Positions 15,650-17,758 of a stretch of DNA of 17,758 nucleotides are shown here, in pieces (position 1 is the stretch's first letter; each line of letters opens with the position of its first letter). The DNA comes from JBBDSH01 sp040905045 (lineage in GTDB: Bacteria; Pseudomonadota; Gammaproteobacteria; Eutrophobiales; Eutrophobiaceae). Below the pieces are notes generated by a model that worked only from the letters and a program-made list of their open reading frames with translations, did no database searches and was not told the origin of the DNA. The stretch spans positions 1 through 17,758 of the forward strand of contig JBBDSH010000092.1 in assembly GCA_040905045.1 (NCBI GenBank), given 5' to 3'. The position numbers were made by a program, and so were the translations under genes.

Positions 15650-17410
15650 TTGCGGATTAATGATGAGGACAGGTTGTTTCACGAAGCCTGTCGTATTGCC
15701 GTGGAGCACGGGTTCTATCACGCCGCCGGAATCCGGCGCGTGAATAAAACGACAGGCGAAGCCGTGTTTGTTGCCGGTGCCGGTCCGGCGGAAGAGATTG
15801 CCGCACGCATGCCCATAACGCTGTCGGGAAGTGATGAGAAAAATCACGGCCCGACCGGCTTGGCCCTGCGGGAGGGCAGGCAAGTGATTGTCAATCAGTT
15901 GAGCACCGACCCCGGGACCAGGGCTTTCCTGGACGTTGCCGGGGAATATGGTATTCAATCCGTCGCGGCATTCCCTCTGGTTATCAATAATGATATTGCC
16001 GGCATCATGACATTCTACTCAAGGGATCCCGGAGCCTTCGATGAAGATGAAGTTGCCTTGCTGGAAGAACTTGCCGCCGATACTTCATTGGGTTTGAACT
16101 ACATTGCCAAGGATCAGCAACTGGCCTATTTGTCCTTTCATGATGCACTTACGGATTTACCGAATCGAGCTCTCGCGCTTGACAGAATCAATCAGGCCAC
16201 CTCCGGATACGGTTACCGTACAATACGCATCACAGGCATCGTTGTGTTGAGCATCGAGAACTACAGAAAAATTACAAATGCCTACGGAACGGCAACGGCC
16301 GACAAGGTATTGCGGGAAGTGGCTACCTTTCTCATTCAAATTCTCCGTGACGGCGATACTGTCGCGAGGATAGACGCTCATGATTTTGGCATTGTGTTGA
16401 CTGGTGTCTTTTCAGTTAATGACCTGAATATGGTGGTGCAGAAATTATTAGATAGCCTGCCGGGCGCAATAATGTACCGTGGCGAGGAACTTGTTATAAA
16501 TTACAGGGCTGGAATCTCCATCCATCCTCGCGACGGTAAGGATGGCGGGGAATTGCTGAGGCGTGCCGGGCTTGCCCTGACAGGGGCGAGGAAAATTGAA
16601 CAACCCTTCAGATATTATACGAAAGACCTGGAAGATCAGAATTCGCGTGAATACGCACTGGAAAAGGATCTTCGGGATGCCGTAAATAACAATGAACTGG
16701 AACTTTATTACCAGCCCATTATAACCGTCCGGGATCGCGAACTGGTCGGCTTTGAAGCTCTGTCACGCTGGCAAAACAGCCGGCTTGGCTGGGTACCACC
16801 CGCCGAATTCATTCCGATTGCCGAGAATACGGGTTTGATTGAATCGATTTGTTACTGGTCTGTCGAGAAGGCCGTCAGGCAATTACAGCACTGGGAAAAG
16901 GACGGCATAAAGGATATCTACGTTGCCATTAACATCTCACCCTATCAGTTGCGCAGCAAGGGTATAGCGAATCGTATACTGGAGATCATCCACAAGGCCG
17001 GCGCGGATCGTTTCAGGGAGCAAATCGTTCTGGAGATAACGGAATCCATGCTGATGGAGCATTCCGATTCCGTTATCGCTGAGTTGAATATACTGCAAGA
17101 CAAAGGACTGAAACTGTTTGTGGATGATTTCGGCACCGGTTATTCCTCCCTCAGTTATCTAAGACGGTTCCCCGTGGACACAGTCAAGATTGACAGCGAA
17201 TTTATTAACGGATTGCCGCATGACCATGAAGCGGAGGCCCTGGTCAAGGGGATTATCGGCATGGCCCATGGTATCGGCCTCGAAGTTGTCGCCGAAGGTG
17301 TGGAAACCGAAGAGCAATACGCTGTTTTATGCGAACTGGGCTGTGATTTGGCGCAAGGTTACCTGTTCTCCAGAGCCGTACCGCCTGAAGAGGTTGCCCT
17401 GAGTTATTGA
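15650..17410 (+). CDS. GAF - degenerate GGDEF - EAL cyclic-di-GMP phosphodiesterase (3' part of a frameshifted gene)
   Basis: The 586-residue frame from TTG 15650 is most likely the C-terminal part of one protein with 15345-15608. Homology-like sequence in this frame already begins near 15590, and the TTG has no ribosome site. Domains: GAF sensor about 8-150; GGDEF about 160-325, with the signature degenerate as DAHDF (242-246) and so probably without cyclase activity; EAL about 335-580. The EAL catalytic set is intact: E369-A-L, N428, E462 in EITES, D492-D493 in DDFGTGYSS, K513, E549 in EGVET, and Q569. It should hydrolyse c-di-GMP to pGpG, with the GAF and the degenerate GGDEF as possible regulatory modules. 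Location is the inner membrane if the frames join, otherwise cytosolic. Confidence 0.88.
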   Translation: MRINDEDRLFHEACRIAVEHGFYHAAGIRRVNKTTGEAVFVAGAGPAEEIAARMPITLSGSDEKNHGPTGLALREGRQVIVNQLSTDPGTRAFLDVAGEYGIQSVAAFPLVINNDIAGIMTFYSRDPGAFDEDEVALLEELAADTSLGLNYIAKDQQLAYLSFHDALTDLPNRALALDRINQATSGYGYRTIRITGIVVLSIENYRKITNAYGTATADKVLREVATFLIQILRDGDTVARIDAHDFGIVLTGVFSVNDLNMVVQKLLDSLPGAIMYRGEELVINYRAGISIHPRDGKDGGELLRRAGLALTGARKIEQPFRYYTKDLEDQNSREYALEKDLRDAVNNNELELYYQPIITVRDRELVGFEALSRWQNSRLGWVPPAEFIPIAENTGLIESICYWSVEKAVRQLQHWEKDGIKDIYVAINISPYQLRSKGIANRILEIIHKAGADRFREQIVLEITESMLMEHSDSVIAELNILQDKGLKLFVDDFGTGYSSLSYLRRFPVDTVKIDSEFINGLPHDHEAEALVKGIIGMAHGIGLEVVAEGVETEEQYAVLCELGCDLAQGYLFSRAVPPEEVALSY

Positions 17411-17640
17411 TTGATAGTTTGCCACGCACGTTTTTGTGCGGCCCGGAGGGCGAAAGCCAGGGAAGGCTTTCGTCAGCCTGCGACCTTATAATGCCCGCAG
17501 GTTCGATGTATTCCGGGCAGGATTATTCCGTACGTTCTCCGGTTCAAGTTCTGACTCTTCTACATATTTACCGCTGAAAGCAAAAAGAACGTCATTCTGT
17601 ACATGGATTGTACAGAATCTAGTACCTCGACACGGGAATT
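17411..17640 (+). other. Intergenic region with chained hairpins and a dyad
   Basis: No convincing gene is present. Directly after the EAL stop, three adjoining hairpins occur: CGCAC/GTGCG (17425-17440), GCCC/GGGC (17441-17451) and GAAAGCC/GGCTTTC (17452-17471). A fourth possible stem CCTGC/GCAGG spans 17477-17501. There is no T tract after the stems, so this is not a textbook terminator. A perfect dyad at 17594-17618 is listed separately. Confidence 0.6.
17594..17618. promoter_or_regulatory. Perfect 10-bp dyad, candidate operator
   Basis: ATTCTGTACA and its exact reverse complement TGTACAGAAT are separated by TGGAT. It sits about 22 bases before ATG 17641. The geometry fits a site for a dimeric repressor. 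The spacing does not fit a LexA box. Confidence 0.5.
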
Positions 17641-17758
17641 ATGATGAATTCAGCGCCGGACCAGGGCCTTTCCCGCAAGGCGCGGCGGTGCCGGCAAAGT
17701 GGGCCTCTGTCAAGCCGGCGCAACGCAGCGGGAAAGGCCCTGGCCGGCGCCCTCCGGG
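17641..17758 (+). CDS. Possible 5' end of an ORF running off the window
   Basis: ATG 17641 (or ATG 17644) opens a frame of 39 codons still open at the window edge, rich in Arg, Ala and Ser and unlike any family I know. GGGA lies a few bases upstream. The same stretch holds a 23-bp inverted repeat, and GC-rich DNA often stays open by chance, so it may be non-coding. Confidence 0.25.
   Translation, partial: MMNSAPDQGLSRKARRCRQSGPLSSRRNAAGKALAGALR
17653..17750. repeat. Long GC-rich inverted repeat with inner stem
   Basis: A 23-bp inverted repeat (17653-17676 with 17728-17750) has one bulged A at 17660. Its arms include CCAGGGCCTTTCCCGC and the exact reverse complement. An inner stem GCCGGC/GCCGGC (17690-17695 with 17714-17719) lies in the 51-base loop. 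It could be a palindromic repeat element, a structured RNA or a transposon end. Confidence 0.75.

Noticed and set aside
17497..17515. tRNA T-arm-like GGTTCGA sequence
   Set aside because: No acceptor, D or anticodon arms can be formed around it.
17594..17618. LexA (SOS) box
   Set aside because: CTG and CAG are 13 bases apart rather than the 10 of the E. coli-type box.

Overview
The window looks like chromosomal DNA of a Gram-negative bacterium, most likely a gammaproteobacterium. The support is an outer-membrane TonB-dependent receptor ending in Phe, a tripartite RND efflux operon with an outer-membrane lipoprotein, a DUF4124 exported protein, and a GAF-GGDEF-EAL cyclic-di-GMP protein. The genus cannot be read from the sequence. 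A run of exactly 100 N (9258-9357) marks an assembly gap, so this is a draft or metagenome scaffold.

Layout. Positions 1-220 hold the end of a dispersed palindromic repeat and a leader. Two tandem paralogous genes follow (221-1531 and 1537-2826). Each encodes a cytosolic Ser/Thr kinase fused to a C-terminal cyclic-nucleotide-binding domain. A convergent TonB-dependent receptor gene lies at 2975-5410 (minus). The short gap between them carries heptamer arrays that begin at both stop codons. Divergently from the receptor run a class I photolyase (5655-7094) and an exported pentapeptide-repeat protein (7166-7921). A strongly folded intergenic element (7927-8082) contains a second copy of the repeat seen at position 1. 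It separates these genes from a minus-strand efflux operon, transcribed in the order adaptor (13876-12782), RND pump (12785-9678), outer-membrane factor (9681-8179), with ATGA overlaps at both junctions.

On the right, a DUF4124 protein (14203-14820) ends at a clear intrinsic terminator. A small two-helix membrane protein lies on the minus strand (14870-15112). A c-di-GMP signalling gene is split by an apparent -1 frameshift into a membrane module (15345-15608) and a GAF / degenerate GGDEF / intact EAL portion (15650-17410). The last 350 bases hold a chain of hairpins, a perfect 10-bp dyad, a possible start of a further ORF and a 23-bp inverted repeat.

Working together. The efflux genes form one export machine. 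The kinase pair suggests a cAMP- or cGMP-gated phosphorylation switch in which copy 2 is partly degenerate. The EAL protein would act as a phosphodiesterase lowering c-di-GMP. The photolyase repairs UV damage. The most notable signals are the kinase-CNB tandem pair with its shared DFS motif, the dispersed repeat with a compensatory base-pair change, the heptamer arrays starting at two convergent stop codons, and the frameshift. I found no CRISPR array, tRNA, rRNA, integrase or transposase.
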